Positions 1 through 10,854 of a DNA stretch of 60,621 nucleotides are shown in pieces. Within the stretch, counting starts at the first letter, position 1. The number at the start of each line of letters is the position of its first letter. A program made the position numbers and the translations under genes. The DNA is from Amoebophrya sp. A120 (lineage: Eukaryota > Sar > Dinophyceae > Syndiniales > Amoebophryaceae), in NCBI GenBank assembly GCA_905178155.1, contig CAJINV010000026.1:1-60621 (forward strand). Reading direction: 5' to 3'. The notes beneath the pieces were generated by a model, which worked only from the letters and a program-made list of their open reading frames with translations, had not been told where the DNA came from and searched no databases.

Positions 1-255
1 TTTCCGCTTTTGGTCTCCCGGGCGGCTTCTTACCGTTCCGCCAGTTTTGTTTGCAAAAATTTCGCCCCCTTGGCCAAATCAGAAAACCCGCGACGCCCTT
101 TGGCAGTTTCTTTTGCTTTCCAACTGCCGAAGACGGGAAGGGAGGCAACTACAAACCAGGGCCCCCGCCGCAACATTTTTCCGCTTTTGGTCTCCCGGGC
201 GGTTTCTTACCGCTCCGCCAGTTTTGTTTGCAAAAATTCCATCCCCTTGGCCGAA
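1..255. repeat. Direct repeat, 177-bp offset
   Basis: About 78 bases at 1-78 recur at 178-255 with a few substitutions (shared core CTTTTGGTCTCCCGGGCGG and GCAAAAATT). This is a two-copy tandem repeat with a 177-bp period that probably extends left of the window. No gene is supported in 1-381. Confidence 0.8.
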
Positions 256-381
256 GCCGCGTCGCCAGCAAATGCTAGGAGTCCCCGCTTGGGGCGGCGG
301 TGCTGTTCCTTGAACCCGGAAGACATTTTCATCCTGATATGCATACTTCGCATCTAATGCAATTTAAAATCAAAATAGAAG

Positions 382-2636
382 TCAGGGAAGGTGGTCATAG
401 TTCGCATATAATCTCGCATGATGCTCGTTATCGTGCTCCAGTGGTTGGGCGGTGGGCGCGGACTCGAATTTCCTCGGGCGCGAGTCGTTGTCACCAACCC
501 GCCCCCTGCTGGTGGTCAGCGGGATTCCGGAGTCCGAAGACGCAGGATCGCCCTCGGCGATAGAAGTAGGCGCAGGAGAGAAGACAGCGCCGGCAGTGGG
601 GGAAGGCGCCTCGGAAGGTGGAGAAGCAGGATCGAGGCGGGGACCCGGCGCTGATGTGTCGTCGTTTTTTTCCCGGAGGATTTTTGCTTGGTGCAACCTG
701 CGAACGGACTCGACTCCGCCCTGATCAACAAACGCTCTGAGCGCGTCCGTGACCGCTCGGCGCGGAACAGACCGGTCCGTGTAGTCACGGCCCGGTCTGA
801 TCTTGTAGACCCGTTTTTTCTCCTTTCCCTTGACTTTTGCAGCTTCGTTGTGCTCCTCCACTACCGGCGATCGCGACGAAGATTGCTCAGCGTCGGTGGA
901 GGTATGTGTGGTCTTCTGCCTATCCGCTGCGAATCTACTGCCTGTTGCGCCCTGGGGTTCTTCGGTCTTGCCAGTCGTAAGGGATGATGTGTTTTTGTTC
1001 CGGAGGATTTTCCTCGCGTCTTCGGTTCGGTCAACCGCCTCCTCGCCCTTGGTGTTGGCGCCTTTGCGGGATGCACATCGTGAGGAAAAATCCCGCCTCC
1101 CCATACTCAAAATGGAATCTTTGTGACACTTGTTTGCGGCCACAGATCATCAGCGTTGGCTTGTGGATAGGGGGAATGGCAGCTGCCACGACGTGGCGCA
1201 TTCCACCGCCAATCTTTCAACATGCGATTTCAACTGCTGTAATCCTGTATACCTATGCCGAATTGCTAGCCTTCTGCATGCCCAACCAGGCTAAGTATGT
1301 GTGTACAGATGTCCTCCAGCAACAGATATGGGGCGGAGGTATTTTGCACTGCGGTAATGTAGACGTCCGCACCTTCTCGGCCACGGCAGCTGCGGCTTCT
1401 TCTTCCGGTAGCTGCGGCTTCTTCTTCGCCCATGGTAGCTGCGGTAATTTTTCGGACGCGAAAACAACCTCCTTCTCTGTGGGGGTTGTGGCCGCGTCCG
1501 CGGCTGCAGAAATCGTGCCTCCTGTCTGTCCCGATGTTGCCACACCTGAAGCGAGATTATGTATAAGGAGAATGAGAGATGCAACACAAAGGAAATATAA
1601 AGAAATCTGCTTTACATGAAATGAGACTTGTACCCGAGAGTAGTAGCAATACGCTCGACCTATTACTTAATAGCCACCCATCCAAATTCAAGAAGGTACG
1701 GCAAGATCAAGATGCGCATGACAAAACCGAAGAGTAGCTACGTACCTTCAGAGCACTCTCCACCTCCGGTGATCGGCGCAGTGCAGCCGGATTCTTCATC
1801 TACGCCGGCGAAAAGCGCTAGACTGCCGTTACCGGCAGAAAAGACCCACCGGTACACAATCCCAAGCGATACCCCGAGGTACAGACCCACGGTGATGACA
1901 AAAAGCGCCGACCAGGTCAAGGAGTTCCACTTCGGTTTTGGGTCTTTGCATTTCACGCCACAGCTTTTGTGCATTGCAAATGTGTCTGGGTCTGGAAGAG
2001 TGCTGCAACTGGTGACGCTGCCTTTGGAATGTGAGAATATACTTGAAATCTGTATTGCATGAATAGCAAAAGCGGTCCAATTTTAGCTCTAATGCGGAAG
2101 AAAGTCATCGCAAAATCTGTACTATTACGGCATACATCAGAGACATTTTTGGCTATGCAAAATGTGCATGACAAAGATGGCACCCTTCCAGACCCAGACA
2201 TATTAGCAGTGGATAGCTTTTCTTGTAGAGCAATTTCGGAATCCGGAAAAACAGGTTGGTGCTCTGCAGTTCCTCCTCGTTCGCCTGTTGCTCCAGTTTT
2301 TCCTTGCGTTTCCGTTCCCTCTCGTACCACTTCTTCCACTTATCTTTCCCGCGCTTCCACTGCGGATTTTTCCTGCCGTTTGGGAAAAACTTCGGCGGAT
2401 TTGGGGGTTCCGGATCATCCACTGCTTCGTTACTTTTGTTCACTGCTCCCGGTACCGCTTTTTTCTCGGAGAAGCGGAAGGGCTCGTCGAGGTAGCAACA
2501 AAACCATCCGAACTCCTTGGCGAAGACGTGCAAGTAGTGGGCGTAGCCGACCAGGTGCTTACGATTATGGCAGCGGAACGGAGAGTCAACGCGAGTTTTT
2601 TGTGTTGCGCCTCGCGAAGTGAAAGGGAGTTTGTTT
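382..2636 (-). CDS. Multi-exon single-pass membrane protein gene; 3' frame ambiguous
   Basis: I do not recognise the family. Exon blocks, high to low: 2636-2216, 1962-1746, 1545-1350, then 1064 downwards. The first block follows a pyrimidine-rich CTAGTAG acceptor, so upstream exons are missing. It encodes HNRKHLVGYAHYLHVFAKEF followed by a Lys/Glu-rich stretch. Removing the A introner 1968-2215 plus one GCTTT copy joins it in frame to a transmembrane segment (SALFVITVGLYLGVSLGIVY). A 200-bp intron with GTACGT donor and TTCAG acceptor (1546-1745) then leads to an Ala/Glu/Pro-rich tail. The last junction, at the G-like element 1070-1349, gives either an early stop at 1031-1033 or, with a 1-nt different splice, a 200+ residue Ser/Arg-rich tail ending at 382. 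It may also be continuous with the acidic gene upstream. Confidence 0.55.
1070..1349. mobile_element. Introner, G-like
   Basis: Ends GGAAAAATCCCGCCTCCCC and GGGGCGGAGGTATTTTGC are inverted copies. TGCGG flanks it at 1065 and 1350. Unlike most elements, precise excision does not keep the long downstream frame open. Confidence 0.7.
1968..2215. mobile_element. Introner, family A
   Basis: Perfect GCTTT duplication at 1963 and 2216. Excision restores the frame of the membrane protein gene (Lys-Lys-Ser then Cys-Gly-Val). Confidence 0.9.
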
Positions 2637-2802
2637 CTACTAGAAGACGAGGCGCATTCATGATCATGAAATTTTCATCTCGTATAGATTTTATTGCTCC
2701 GTACATTTGCACCAGACAACTGGCTGGTAAATCAATAGCACTTGAGTAGCAGCCTGAAAGATCTAGCTACAAATGCACGGCACACGATCAAGACGAGCTA
2801 TG

Positions 2803-4279
2803 CTAACTAGAAAGAACTGAGAGACTAACAACACAAAAAAAAGCGGCCCGACTCGAAGATTGTGCAGCATAGCCCTCCTCATCGTCTTCGACCTGGTTTT
2901 CCGCCTCGTTTTGCTGCTCGTGGTTGGCTTGCTATCAAATGCAAATATGTTTGTGTCTGGAAGGATGCAAGGTTTGTCATGCTTGTCTGGCACGACTGAA
3001 GAGTTTGCGACGCGTGCCCAAGAAGAGATCCTTTTACTTGTCATGCAGAATCAGAAACACAGTTTGTCATGCGGAAAGCGCAATACTAGGGGTAGGGACC
3101 GCAGATGCTTCTCATCCTTGGGTGTGCATTACAGAACATACAAATATTCACAACCCAGCAATACAAGTATCCAGACCCAGACATATTTGCAGTTCATACT
3201 TCCTCGTCGTTGTCGATCTCGTCCACGTCCTCGTCTATCCTATGTAAAAACATCCCCGCACCAGAGTCAAGATGGGTAATCTGCTAGACAAATCAACCAG
3301 CTTTGGTTGTTTTGCATGACAAATTTGGACCCCGTAGTGTAATCCTTTTTAGCTAGCTCCAGCAGCATCACAATATCTTCATGCTGATTTTAGCATCACA
3401 AATTCCAAAACGGGATTAGAAAATGGCTCTCAAGGGGCTCCGCATGAAAAACTTTTTTGGCATGCAGATTTGCATGACAAATCTGGGGTGGGGACGTTTT
3501 TTACTCAGGATATCGTCCTCCTCGTCTTCTTCCTCGTCGTCGCTAGCGTTGTCATCCTCGTCCCCGTGTTATGCGTTGCAAATGGGTCCGGGTCTGGAAG
3601 GATGGAACGAAGTTGTCATGCGAATTGTGGAGGGCACAAAAAGAAAAATTTGTGTTGCGTGAGCACCAATAGTTGCCAGTTTCTTGCGAAGCAAAGATCC
3701 AACTTCTCATGCGGTCATAGGCATTGGACATGCGCAAGACCTGTATTGCTTTTGTATTTGTCTGCATTCCAGGTCTTCAAATATGTGGAATGGATGTGGT
3801 GCAGAAGATACATGACAAATAACATAGTCGCATATTTCCAGAAGACAGACATATTTGCAGTTGATACCTCCTCTTCTTCGGCGTTGTCATCCTCCTCCAC
3901 AATGTCGAACTCATCAGCGTATGGAATGCAAATATGTCTGGGTCTGGAAGCTTCGGAGACTTGTCATGCACGTTCTGCATGAGCCGTTGCTGTGATGTTT
4001 GTGATGCATGCGCATGCCCTAGCATCACAGTTTTTTTCAGGGCTTCTTTATGCCTATTCCGCATGACGCATGTTGCCCTTTCCGCGGTGCAAATATTAAG
4101 TACACTCCTTTCACTGCTCACGCAAAAATGCAGATTTCAATCTTTTTGGAATCGAAATGCAGCATCACAAGTTGCCTTCTTCCAGAACCAGACATATTTG
4201 CACCCAATACAGCGTCGCCATTTAGTTGTAGGTTGTCGTTCCCGGCCGCGTGGTGCATCTTGTATTTCATCGCCTTCAT
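2803..4279 (-). CDS. Acidic Asp/Glu-rich small protein split by four introners
   Basis: Exon blocks: 4279-4210, 3914-3867, 3564-3513, 3230-3199, 2927-2803. Excision of four introners gives 327 nt, a 108-aa protein. It starts at an ATG after an in-frame stop (M-K-A-M-K-Y-K) and continues as an almost unbroken Asp/Glu/Asn run, with Gln/Asn near the end. Introner DNA (about 1.1 kb) is more than three times the coding DNA. The hydrophobic last 15 residues (from SSSRAAFF) may be read-through into an intron, with the true continuation in the gene at 382-2636, but I found no donor and acceptor that settle it. Function unknown; acidic tracts like this are common in histone-binding or nucleolar proteins (inference only). 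Confidence 0.65.
2933..3198. mobile_element. Introner, family A
   Basis: Flanks CTTGC and CTTCC (4 of 5 match). Both full family A ends are present. In frame in the acidic gene. Confidence 0.9.
3236..3512. mobile_element. Introner, family B
   Basis: Perfect TCGTC duplication at 3231 and 3513. Ends TATCCTATGTAAAAACA and TTTTTTACTCAGGATA. Only a 32-nt exon separates it from the A element to its left. Confidence 0.92.
3570..3866. mobile_element. Introner, family A
   Basis: The target duplication has decayed (CGTGT versus CCTCC), yet removing the element plus 5 nt still joins Glu-Glu-Gly to Asp-Glu-Asp in frame. Confidence 0.85.
3920..4209. mobile_element. Introner, family A
   Basis: Perfect CAGCG at 3915 and 4210. 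Right arm carries an AACCAGACA variant of the usual GACCCAGACA. Confidence 0.92.
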
Positions 4280-4608
4280 CGACGGCTATCATGCGAAAAT
4301 TGCGCGTTTTGCTTTGCTCATAAAGGTAAAAATGCCACCGGTCGTAAGGGGAGAACATGCAAAGCAGTTCTCGCGCAAAATGCAACTATTGCAAACTCGA
4401 TGTATTGCAGATGAAGTCAAGTTATGAACTGGCGTAAGCAAGCCCTTTCTTAATACTATTGCCGTCCCCCCTCTGGTATTTTTTTTTCTTTTTTACCTTT
4501 ATCACCAAGCCTTCCACGTTTCAAGAGCTGCAAGATCAGAATAATAGTAAACCAAAATAGTTGCCGCGGGTCCTGTTGTCATGCTGATTCGAATCACTTG
4601 TAGCTCCT

Positions 4609-4986
4609 TCATATAGTGGTGGAGTGACAAATTCGGAAAAGCATTTTTTGCGCAGTCTTCATCATGGATAGCATGGCCACCACTTTCTTCCCCTTGCTTT
4701 TGGCGCTGCCACTTACACCAATCGCCTTCATCAGCACCTTGGAGCCCACAACTACTAGTTTTTTCATCGCTACTTTCACTGCTGCAACCGGGCCCGCCGC
4801 CGCGTTCTTCTTATTTGCCGATGCTTTTCCTGTAGACGAGACTGCCGTGGCCTTTTTCATGGCTAGGAGAGAGGACGCTGGGGCAGATGCTGAGGAGGAC
4901 TTTTTCATTGCAGTTGAGGCCGAAATTCTTTTTGCGACAGCCCCGTTGCCACCCCGGCTTTGCGACCCGTTCTTTTTTGGCGCCAT
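4609..4986 (-). CDS. Lys/Ala-rich basic protein, chromatin-protein-like
   Basis: Uninterrupted 125-aa frame from the ATG at 4986 (MAPKKNGSQSRGG) to 4609. The protein is rich in Lys, Ala, Ser and Val, with repeated Ala-Met-Lys-Lys motifs (AMKKSS, AMKKAT, AMKKLV). Dinoflagellate DVNP and histone-like proteins have similar Lys/Ala/Met composition and an N-terminal MAP-KK, but the conserved DVNP core is not visible, so this is only a compositional resemblance. No introner interrupts it. The 3' end runs into non-coding sequence and a downstream exon cannot be excluded. Likely nuclear if real. Confidence 0.5.
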   Translation of the reverse strand: MAPKKNGSQSRGGNGAVAKRISASTAMKKSSSASAPASSLLAMKKATAVSSTGKASANKKNAAAGPVAAVKVAMKKLVVVGSKVLMKAIGVSGSAKSKGKKVVAMLSMMKTAQKMLFRICHSTTI

Positions 4987-6553
4987 GTTACCGGATTGAT
5001 CTGTCTTACAGGTTCTGCGGGGACGAGAGGGAGAATCCGTGTTGCTACTGCTAGGCACCACAGCACGATGGCCGCTCAGGAACAGTCGCTGACGTTAGCA
5101 CGGTAAGCAGCCGCAAGCAGCCACGCTACGACCTACTTGCAGGCCCTCGGTATTGTAGATCTACTTTATCAACTCGGCACTGGATGCTTCTTCAACGTCT
5201 AGAAATTACTGAGTAGTACGATACTGACTTCAAAGAAACGAAGTGGAAGCTTCCATAAATATTTACCGTACCGCTAACGCTAGGTGGAGGTTGGTCACAA
5301 TGCGGTAGTTACTGAGAGATGAATATGACTCGTTCCCAGTCAAGAATAACTGGAATGCTGCATCAAGCTCAACCTCCTCAACCTCACCGGAGATGCTAAG
5401 TAAGTAATAGCCTTAAACTTAGGGGTACTACTTGTGGGCCATTACCAGCTCCGTCCTCGGGGGAAAGTTAAATTCTTCATTCTATTGTTTTTTCCTTCGG
5501 TGATAAAGACCCCTAGGGGAATGGCTGCTCACAAAGTGCTGTAAAAATGCTATACTTTCTTAAACTCACAGCCTTATGATGAAGAAGAAGTGAATACAAT
5601 TTAGTAGTCCTCCAAAATGTCGCATCTTGACAATCCATACTGAGGGTAGCAACGGACCTCTCTTAGCTTTGCGCAAAAAAACTGACTTGTGCTGTCTCTC
5701 CGTATCTGTACTTTGCAACCGTGCACAAAACAATGCATCTCCCTCAATGAGCCCACTTCAGACACTTCCCCATTACGGCAAAGGAGTTCTTATCTAGAGC
5801 GCACGCAGTCTGTTCAGCGTACAAGTCAGCCGACGTTGCGACAGAGAAAAAACTCAATTAAACCTATGCCTTGACAGAAAAGGTATAACCGACGAAGCTG
5901 ACTGAGAGGCAATGACACCAACAAGAAGAGAACCAGCAATACTTACGCTCCTAAAGATGTTGCGTGCAAGATAAACGAGAAAAAACACAAAGCACCGACA
6001 ACTCGTCATCGTGATTCAGATAGACAGAGAATGATATCACAAATAGTATCCCAAAAAAGCGTTACCGACAAGCTAGCAGGAATGCTTTTCCGACTTCTGT
6101 ATTGCGTGAACATAAACGGGAGGAAAAAACGCGAGCTGGGGCCGGCCACACTAGTACTCAAAGAAGCAACTGCCGGCAACCCCGCGGTCGAATCGATTTT
6201 GCATTAAAGTATAATTCCAGTTGGACGCTTCGGCTTTTTGCGTTTTGCGGAGGTTTAATAGAAGAAGATACAACATTGGTCGTGCGAGGTTTCTTTGCAT
6301 AAAAACAACACAGTAGTCGTGAACGCTTATGATAAAAGAATGATTGATAGTGAATGAAATACGTAGAACTAGAATCGATTGCATGTAAAAAAAAGAACTC
6401 AGCATGTAGGACATTGTCGTTTTGAAAAAGACTATCGGGCCAAAAATGGGACCTTGTATGTCCTGCACCCTGCATGCATGATGCGTGAAGTAGGTTTATT
6501 TTTTTTGCGGAAAACTGTGTACTATTTCGATGTCTGATGCCTAGGCCGAGGCA
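4987..6553. other. Non-coding stretch, nothing recognised
   Basis: Frames on both strands are short and stop-rich. I see no introner ends, RNA gene or repeat. It presumably contains the 5' flank of the basic protein gene and unrecognised small exons or UTRs. Confidence 0.4.
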
Positions 6554-6560
6554 TTGACGG

Positions 6561-7884
6561 TCAGGGATGAAGTTTTGAAATTGCCCCTCTTGCCGAACCG
6601 ACAGTAGCCGCTAACGACAAAAAACGTCCATCCTCGATCGGATTCCTGTGCACTACGACCGCATCTGCGAGAGGTTGCTGCGTTCTGGCTGTTGGCGTCG
6701 TAGCTAATGGGTTTGGTCTGTCAGCCGCAGCCCATGGAGTCCACCACACTTACCGCCCCATGAGATGTAGAAGAAGAATTGGTCCCTGGGATGTTGTGCA
6801 GGCGTCGAAGAAGAAGACGACGACTGGCGGCAGCGTGCACGACGGTAGGCGGGACAGTGTCTAGGACGATCTATCAGTTGGCAGCTTTCTGCGTACTGAA
6901 GTGAAGTAATCATGGGCGGCAGCAAGCTCGGCCGTCACACGACCAGACTACTTACGCGACGACCTCGTTATCAGTCGACGCACCGACAGATTTCTGGACC
7001 CGCCCCGTCTCCGTTTGCTTCTGCGATTCATCACCCATGCTGAGCTCGGAGTCGCGCTTCTCCTTGTTCTTCTTGAACCGGGCGGGGGCAAGCTGATCTC
7101 GCAGCAGGTTCGCACCATCTTCGGGAAAATCGGACGGCGAGTGCTCCTCGCCTTTGATTTCGTCTTTTTCCACTATACTGCTCGTTTCGTTCGATTTGAT
7201 CAGGTAGTTGCCAATCCATTCGTACATCGCGTGAGCCGTTTCGATGTTCCGCACTCTCGGCGCCAGGGTATTGTTGATTTCGTTCAGGTCCTGGCCCAGT
7301 TTCTCGATTTCCTGCTTGGACTCATATCGCAAATTGCCTTCGGCTTCTTTCAGTGTGCGAAATTCGTCCCAGAGATTATTCAACGCCGCCTTGATTTCGC
7401 ACAAGGGCACGATGCGCGGTAGGGGCGTGAAGAGGACCGAGGGGCGTCGTGCGTGATAGGCGATGTTGTTGCGTGCCATGAAGTTCTGCACGCACTTCTC
7501 CTCCGCGACGTCGTAGGCCAGGGGAGTCGAAGTGGAAATTTTATTGGACGCAGTAGAAGTGGAGATCTTGTTTTCGTCGTTAAATTCGGACTGCGGTTTG
7601 ATCTCCACTGCAGAAGATGTTGACGCAGCTCCCATCCCGACAACGCCGTCGCCCGCCCCCGAGTCTGTCGGGATGAGGTGTGAAAGATGCCACCACGCCT
7701 GGGGCTCTTTCTCACTTTTGATCTTGTTCTTCGCGACGTCGTAAAACCCCGTATCGTTTCCGTTCCAAAACTGCATCCACGTCGCCCGGTCCTGGATGTG
7801 CACCATCGTGCTTGTTCTTTTCCTCACTTCCAGCGGGGTCCGTTCAAAGACCTTGCGGCCAACAAAACTCAGCGTCTCATTTAC
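6561..7884 (-). CDS. Unrecognised protein, multi-exon with canonical introns (partial)
   Basis: The main exon, 7884-6956, follows a TTCTCAG acceptor, so the 5' end lies upstream. It encodes about 300 residues beginning VNETLSFVGRKVFERT, with a Trp-rich patch (ATWMQFWNGNDTGFYD, then QAWWHLSHL) and a predicted helical region (EIKAALNNLWDEFRTLKEAE). It ends at a strong GTAAGTAG donor (6955). A second exon candidate spans 6888-6754 (TACGCAG acceptor, GTAAGTGT donor). A third lies at about 6700-6561. The frame through exons 2 and 3 is not settled: the direct join stops after about eight codons, so the later exons may be 3' UTR. No family match. Weaker coding blocks at 8.6-9.4 kb may belong to the same gene. 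Confidence 0.55.
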
Positions 7885-8603
7885 CTGAGAATTATGTCGG
7901 TCTCAACATGGTTCAGTTTATTCAAACACAACGCAAAAAGTCTCGTGAGAAGATGAAAGCGCTTTGTACTTGTTGCGGCGTTGCATAAATATTCCTATCC
8001 GCCTCCTGTACTTACTCGTTGACGCAGAAAAGTGAAGCATCGAACCAAGTTGCGAATTTAGATACTTATTTTCTATACCCCGGCGAGAGTGGTGTTCGTC
8101 GCCTTGTGCCAGGTCTCATGCGTTGAAAAGCGTTCCTCCATCACAGTTGCATATGCAATAGAAATTCGCCTGAGCGTCCTGGATTAGCGATGCGCGTGCT
8201 GTACTCAAACTCATCACGCGAACAATAATATAACGCATGAATTCCATTAACCAGTGCCAGAATGTTCTTTTGTAATGCTGGAACCAATGTTCCTTCCTTC
8301 AGCGAATTTGTATGGGACTAATATCATGACGTCCTTACAAATTGAATTTTGAATACGAGCAATGGCTAGCTGTGATGTGCAAGCCGATTTTCTTTTTTTT
8401 GATATTGAATTTGTCAGGACGTCGTTGTAATAGTAAACATCAAGATCAACTGAAGCATGCTTATAAAAATGATCCGAAAAAAGTTTGTCATGTTGACACA
8501 CCGGACGCGAGAAGGGTAAGTTCCCGGCTCGGGCACGCGAGGATCAACATGACAACCATGTGCATCTTGATCTTTCCAGGCTCAGACAACTCTCTAGTTG
8601 ATA
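7885..8603. other. Non-coding, decayed family A element and inverted repeat
   Basis: The right end at about 8570-8603 (CAGGCTCAGACA, ending in GATA) resembles a worn family A introner end. Sequences near 8320-8345 and 8398-8435 (GACGTCCTTACAAATTGAAT against ATTGAATTTGTCAGGACGTC) are imperfect inverted repeats. No long frame is present. Confidence 0.4.
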
Positions 8604-9440
8604 CCCAGTTCTTTTCCATCACGGAGGAGAGTGCGGGCGTATCAAATGCAAATACTTATGCCTGGGTCGGAAACACTGCATCTTGTCACACTAGGGCGGC
8701 GGCTGGATGATCGTACGGCTACAGAAATCTGCGTTGCGTGACCGCCAAAACTTACCCACATCCTACGCAGAGAGCGAATTCCCGTACGAATTTTTTGGCA
8801 TGAAGGATTTCCCATGCAATCTGTGATGCATCTTTGCGCATTCGATTTCCAGACCACCTGCCTGGGGCTGGACGCTGGTCCAGGAAATGCATGAGAGGTG
8901 GAAGGCGCACTCTTCCAGGCCCAGACATATTTGCACGCGATAGAGCATCTGCGTTGTTAACTCGGAGTGGAGTGTGTGTGCCTCGGTCGTACCGCGATGG
9001 TAACCCGAATTATATGCGAACCATACGACCTATCCACCGTAAGCAGGCCAGCCTGCGATCCGGAAGTGATGCAATGAAATTTGTCCAGCTAAATTTGTAA
9101 TGGTCGGGTGATATCGCAGACAAAAATGTGATACGCAGGCAGTGAATTCGCTGAAACAGACAGGTACTCGAAAACCATCATCAACATCAGCAAACTCATC
9201 TGCGGCGCAACTTCTTGCCCAACAAAATTACGAGCTGAGGACCATGCACATAGAGAGTCTCGCAGCCACTGCAAATAGGCTGCCGAAATTACCTCATTGC
9301 ATTTCCATCCAAGCCCAAACTGACGTGTTTCCAGTGAATACGAGCAGGATCCCAATCTTAAAATCTTCGAGTACTATTGTTATTGGTGCAGCATCGAAAA
9401 TGGGGCACTGACTTTCCGGCTGTATCTGTCATGCTAGATC
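8604..9440 (-). CDS. Tentative coding blocks joined through worn introners
   Basis: Blocks at about 9440-9341, 9107-8943 and 8639-8604. Removing the A-like elements at 9112-9340 and 8640-8942, plus a possible short GT-AG intron near 9040-8960, gives a continuous frame. The frame contains TIVLEDFKIGILLATITNLA, then RTLLRDGKELG. The composition looks coding but no family is recognised and both elements are degraded. This may be the 5' part of the gene at 6.5-7.9 kb. Confidence 0.3.
8640..8942. mobile_element. Introner, family A
   Basis: Recognisable A ends (TATCAAATGCAAATACTTATG, and CAGGCCCAGACATATTTGC). Flanks GGGCG and GAGCA are diverged. Confidence 0.75.
9112..9340. mobile_element. Decayed introner, A-like
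   Basis: Left end TATCGCAGACAAAAATGTG and right end ACGTGTTTCCAGTGAATA are only loosely family A. Proposed from end shape and frame continuity. Confidence 0.4.
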
Positions 9441-9591
9441 CACAAGACAATGCATCCATTCACATATAAATATTCCGAGTCTGTGCCTCAGGCTCATCTG
9501 TTCAAATTAACGTCGCACGCATGGTCGTGTCCCGCAGCCGGGGAAACAGGAACAGAAGAAAAGCGAATAGGATTCTCGCAACCAACATGCA

Positions 9592-10132
9592 TCATGGTTG
9601 GTCCTCTGGCCAATTTCCTCGAGATTCTTTTCCAATCATAATTAGTGCTAGTCCAAAGAACACCAACACTCCTGCCAGTGCGAGTATCCAACAGTGCTGC
9701 TGTTATGAGAGTGCAGCACCCCACTCACCCTTAGTCTTATTTGTATATGCAAATACCTAGCCAAATTCACACTGAGTATCTATCCGTTGCTTTGCTCTGC
9801 CACAGTTCGCATGACAAGTCACGAAAAGACCCTGAGCGGTGCTTTTTTAAGTCTACGCAAGAGATTTCCATGCACGGGTCCACGATAAGTAAACCACCCC
9901 CGCGCTTCTATTCCAGCTCAACACGTTTCCGCTCAAATAAAGGGCGGGAAAGTGTTCTTGCGCACTCTCATATCGACCGGGTTTCGCGCCTGAGCTCCTC
10001 CTTGGCCGTCTTATAGGCTGTCTGCGCAGCCAGGCTTACGCGTCTGGTCGCGTTTTCGCGGACCGCATCGACTGCTGCCTCGAGCTCCTTGCGCTTTTCC
10101 GAGCGGCTAGTCGAAGAAGTCGCAAGAGCCAT
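9592..10132 (-). CDS. 88-aa single-span membrane protein
   Basis: The first exon, 10132-9973, encodes a charged helical N-terminus starting MALATSSTSRSEKRKELEAA, with Ala/Arg/Lys/Glu pattern and a Ser-rich start. Excising the family D introner 9704-9972 plus 5 nt joins it in frame to a hydrophobic segment (CWILALAGVLVFFGLALIMI) and a short charged tail ending NWPEDQP at the stop 9592-9594. Total 267 nt. The layout (basic amphipathic helix, then one C-terminal membrane span) suggests a tail-anchored protein of an internal membrane. The shape recalls small DUF883-type proteins but no homology is claimed. If the intron is retained the reading frame stops within one codon of the element and the membrane span is lost. 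Confidence 0.65.
9704..9972. mobile_element. Introner, family D
   Basis: Ends TATGAGAGTGCAGCACCCC and GCGCACTCTCATA. Flanks GCTGT and TCGAC show no surviving duplication, but the frame join works with a 5-nt removal. Confidence 0.8.
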
Positions 10133-10854
10133 TTTTTTTGGTGGTGGAAACGAAAAGAAGCCTTGATCTGTATGACTTTGGGAACGTAGCTGCGTCGATC
10201 CTTAGCTCAAGAAACTGGACCAAAACCGGAAAAAACTAACCAAAAAAACGTTGGGGTCCTCGTCGAATGTGATTCAGTTTTTCGTCCCACATTTAACGGC
10301 ACTGAACACGAAGAACGAAACGCAGTTGTACTGCTCTTCTACTGGAGGACAGGTGTTGATCACTGTCGTGTCATACTCCTGTAACAAAAACGAGTACAGG
10401 AGCCGCCACGTAGTTATTTCATCGTAGAAAACAAAAGGACTGTTTCTTCGTCGACGTCGTTGTGTCGGAATCTGTACAAAGGTTCAGGTAGATCAGCAAC
10501 AATGTGCCGTTGTGCACATGATCTTCTTATTGACAGCGCTAGCAGTTATTTCTTCGCAACTATAATTCTCGTTTAGAGTTTCATCTTTGTGCTCGATGCC
10601 CTAGATCCATATATTAAGTAATTTCTTCGATGACGCCCCTCGCGGGAACAAACATTGCCCTCATTTGCCCGATGACTTTCTTCGCGGGATGACAACATTC
10701 CCATGTGCGCCGCTGCATTGTAAAACCGTAGTCTGGGGGGCCGCTGCGAGGAAACGGCGGGCCGCCACACTGTTGCTCTACTGTTGATGCAGCTCGGGGT
10801 CGGGAAAGATTTACGGAAGATGAAAAAAAAAAAAATCATCGTGGAAGATCCTGT
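10133..10854. other. Intergenic, nothing recognised
   Basis: AT-rich stretches and one A-run (10819-10833). It should contain the 5' flank of the 88-aa protein gene and the 3' end of the coiled-coil gene. No promoter motif recognised. Confidence 0.4.

Noticed and set aside
4609-4986. Calling the basic protein a DVNP
   Set aside because: Composition fits but the conserved DVNP core motif is not visible.
5090-6100. tRNA or 5S rRNA genes in the gene-poor stretch
   Set aside because: No cloverleaf, A/B box pair or 5S-like sequence found by eye on either strand.
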